Source: Epithemia pelagica (Eukaryota; Bacillariophyta; Bacillariophyceae; Surirellales; Surirellaceae). Taken from it: DNA of 64,000 nucleotides. This document shows, piece by piece, positions 62,386 through 64,000 of this stretch (the first letter of the stretch is position 1; each line of letters begins with the position of its first letter). The notes under the pieces are model-generated. The model did no database searches, was not told the origin of the DNA, and saw only the letters and a list, made by a program, of their open reading frames with translations. Position numbers and translations under genes: made by a program. The stretch spans positions 806,001-870,000 of the forward strand of contig OX337235.1 of NCBI GenBank assembly GCA_946965045.2, read 5' to 3'.

Positions 62386-63147
62386 ATGTCTCCCTCATCG
62401 GTAACTCTTGAAAATCAAGTCGCCTTTGTCACAGGTACAAACAAGAAGAATGGAATTGGACGCGCCATTGTTCATGCGCTTCTGAAAGAGGGTGTCAAAA
62501 AGATCTATGCCACAGCACGAGATACTAAAGAGCTTGAAGACCTCGCTGCGGAACAGAGTGGGAAGGTTGCCCCCGTTGCATTGGATGTTACTGACTTGCA
62601 CGCAATAAAGAAACTTTCGGAACAATATCCCGATGTGACCTTGGTCATTAACAATGCTGGTTACTTGTCGGGTGGGAGTGGTAGCTCTTTGGAGACTGAG
62701 ATTGCCAAAGTTCAGCAAGAGATGAAAGTCAATTACCTTGCGCCCTTGGCCATTGTGAGTAGCTTTGCTCCCCTTCTCAAGGCTTCGACCGAAAGTGCTG
62801 TCGTGAACATCAACTCGATTGCTTCATTGGTCAACTTTCCAGTCGCGGGAACCTACTCGGCATTCAAAGCCGCTGCTCACTCTTTGACTCAAGCCCAGCG
62901 TCGTGACTTGCCCAACAGTTTGGTGGTCGGCGTTTATCCAGGTCCGATTGATACAGCCATGGCGGAAGAACTTCCCTTTGACAAGACGCCACCGAGTGCT
63001 GTGGCCGAGGCTGTGATTACAGCCTTGAAGAAGGGTGAAGAGGATGTCTTTCCCGATGGCATGGCCAATCATTTGTTTGACAACTGGAAGACGGATGCCA
63101 AGTCGGTCGAACGCGAAATGGCCAAATCTGTGGAAGTTGCGCAGTGA
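62386..63147 (+). CDS. Short-chain dehydrogenase/reductase, copy 4
   Basis: 253 residues from ATG 62386 (MSPSSVTLENQVAF). All SDR motifs are present; the YxxxK motif reads YSAFK, keeping Tyr and Lys but with a bulky Phe. It is nearly identical to copy 3 and in opposite orientation, lying 230 bp right of the LARD-like element. The 5' flank contains a run of Lys/Ser-like codons and CAAAACC repeats, and no part of the other copies' flanks is obvious. Confidence 0.92.
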   Translation: MSPSSVTLENQVAFVTGTNKKNGIGRAIVHALLKEGVKKIYATARDTKELEDLAAEQSGKVAPVALDVTDLHAIKKLSEQYPDVTLVINNAGYLSGGSGSSLETEIAKVQQEMKVNYLAPLAIVSSFAPLLKASTESAVVNINSIASLVNFPVAGTYSAFKAAAHSLTQAQRRDLPNSLVVGVYPGPIDTAMAEELPFDKTPPSAVAEAVITALKKGEEDVFPDGMANHLFDNWKTDAKSVEREMAKSVEVAQ

Positions 63148-63580
63148 GCTTCCTATCGTTTGTTTTATACTCATAAAATTTAGAATCGCCAACTAGAAAC
63201 TACACAAATGACTCATCGTCTAGGTTGTTCCTATTGCGTGTAGTAAACGTCAGACACGAGGATGCGAATATGCTTATGACAACCTGTGTACGTTTCTTTG
63301 TCTAACAACCAAGACGACTTCTTCACTTGAAGAGACCGTCCTTGTGTAGGAGTATAGTTGGTGACCAACGAAGCGTGTGCCTTTGACATGGATTTTCATG
63401 TCCAAACTTGTCTTCTCATTGAACGCAATATGACATGATAGGTATGTTGACTGAAGATTGTGTCTTTTAGCATAGCGCTTGCTCTACCGATTCCCAGTTT
63501 CAGCCGCGTTCCGACTCAACTTGCTTCAAACTGCTTTCAGTATAGTGTTTCCGTGTCCACTGTTGACGCACAGAGGTGAC
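63148..63580. other. Intergenic stretch
   Basis: No gene seen between SDR copy 4 and the convergent membrane-protein gene. Confidence 0.6.
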
Positions 63581-64000
63581 TCAAACATATTGGATTTGAT
63601 ACATGCGAATGTGCTTGCGCATGGCCCATCCAAAGCGTAACGCACTAAACGCATAGAGCATCAAAATGGCTGCCAAAGACGCACTGCTCTTGGCTTGTGT
63701 TTGAATCACTTTGGTGACATCGGATACGGTCCACTCCGGACAGCGATTCGGATCTCCTTGCGGCAAATCGCAATTTGTACAACTTGCCGCTTGATCGAGA
63801 AAGCAAGCCAAGTCACCTCGTTGAGAATCCGTCAAGGGAATGTCGACAAAGGACGAGGAAAAGGCAACACTGGCCGCAAACAGGGCAATCAACGAGGCCA
63901 CAATCAACGTCATGAGAATGATAAAGCAGACGATACAAATTAGTTTGTTGCGTTTGTGTCGCGTATTGGTAATGGAACTAACAGAAATGTACCATCCCAA
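63581..64000 (-). CDS. Tetraspanin-like membrane protein, partial
   Basis: The 3' 139 codons of a minus-strand gene that continues beyond the window edge. Two membrane spans (CIVCFIILMTLIVASLIALF and SLAAILMLYAFSALRFGW) flank a loop with about four cysteines (ACFLDQAASCTNCDLPQGDP, then RCPEW) and a short basic cytosolic tail. This is the arrangement of the last extracellular loop and TM4 of tetraspanins, but the CCG signature is not seen, so the family is tentative. The start lies outside the window. Confidence 0.6.
   Translation of the reverse strand: MGWYISVSSITNTRHKRNKLICIVCFIILMTLIVASLIALFAASVAFSSSFVDIPLTDSQRGDLACFLDQAASCTNCDLPQGDPNRCPEWTVSDVTKVIQTQAKSSASLAAILMLYAFSALRFGWAMRKHIRMYQIQYV

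Noticed and set aside
1-64000. CRISPR arrays, bacterial operons, rRNA or tRNA genes
   Set aside because: No spaced repeat arrays, Shine-Dalgarno-led gene strings or tRNA-like B-box hairpins were recognised; introns and presequences mark the DNA as eukaryotic nuclear.

Overview
The window looks like nuclear DNA of a diatom, most likely a pennate one. The clues are a thylakoid-formation protein (Psb29/THF1) with a bipartite plastid presequence cut in front of Phe (ATA^FAP), short GT-AG introns of about 55-135 nt, Ty1/copia elements of the diatom type, and a nuclear complex I 23 kDa subunit. The species assignment is inference; the gene calls come from the translated sequence.

Layout. 1-10 kb: an endonuclease/exonuclease/phosphatase (CCR4/nocturnin-like) gene with one in-frame stop, a multi-pass membrane protein with a small first exon, and a large beta-propeller (NHL-like) membrane protein. 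10-27 kb is a retroelement island. It holds a decayed minus-strand copia element, an adjacent 259-residue ORF of unknown function, and the C-terminal (zinc-finger plus nuclease-like) part of a non-LTR retrotransposon. That last fragment is split by a fresh, apparently complete copia element (18265-24625) with identical 213-bp LTRs and a 4-bp target duplication. Directly after it lies a frameshifted Crinkler/RHS-type P-loop NTPase plus nuclease gene. 27-39 kb is ordinary gene space: an RS-rich, splicing-factor-like protein, a small secreted protein, a hypothetical protein, Psb29 with two introns, and a probable organelle-targeted hypothetical.

39-64 kb is shaped by recent duplication. Four copies of one short-chain dehydrogenase gene (39.2, 44.6, 54.9 and 62.4 kb) are scattered among a 5'-truncated DUF1800-DUF1501 gene, a PLD-like gene with an in-frame stop, an NPPW methyltransferase, a GlcG/HbpS-like protein, the complex I subunit NDUFS8, an Asp/Asn beta-hydroxylase and a sulfotransferase. 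Fragments of the DUF1501, methyltransferase and sulfotransferase 3' ends recur near the second SDR copy, which has lost its ATG. Between SDR copies 3 and 4 sits a 6.2-kb LTR element (55938-62151) with identical 172-bp LTRs but no recognisable gag or pol: a non-autonomous, LARD-like element on the minus strand. It shares a 15-nt primer-binding site, immediately next to the LTR, with the intact copia element. The window ends in a tetraspanin-like membrane protein that runs off the edge.

The strongest leads are: (1) the autonomous/non-autonomous copia pair sharing a primer site that looks complementary to a tRNA anticodon arm; (2) the nested insertion that can be read back to a continuous ORF; (3) the Crinkler-type NTPase-nuclease in a retroelement hot spot; (4) the mosaic of gene 3'-end fragments around a mobile-looking SDR family.
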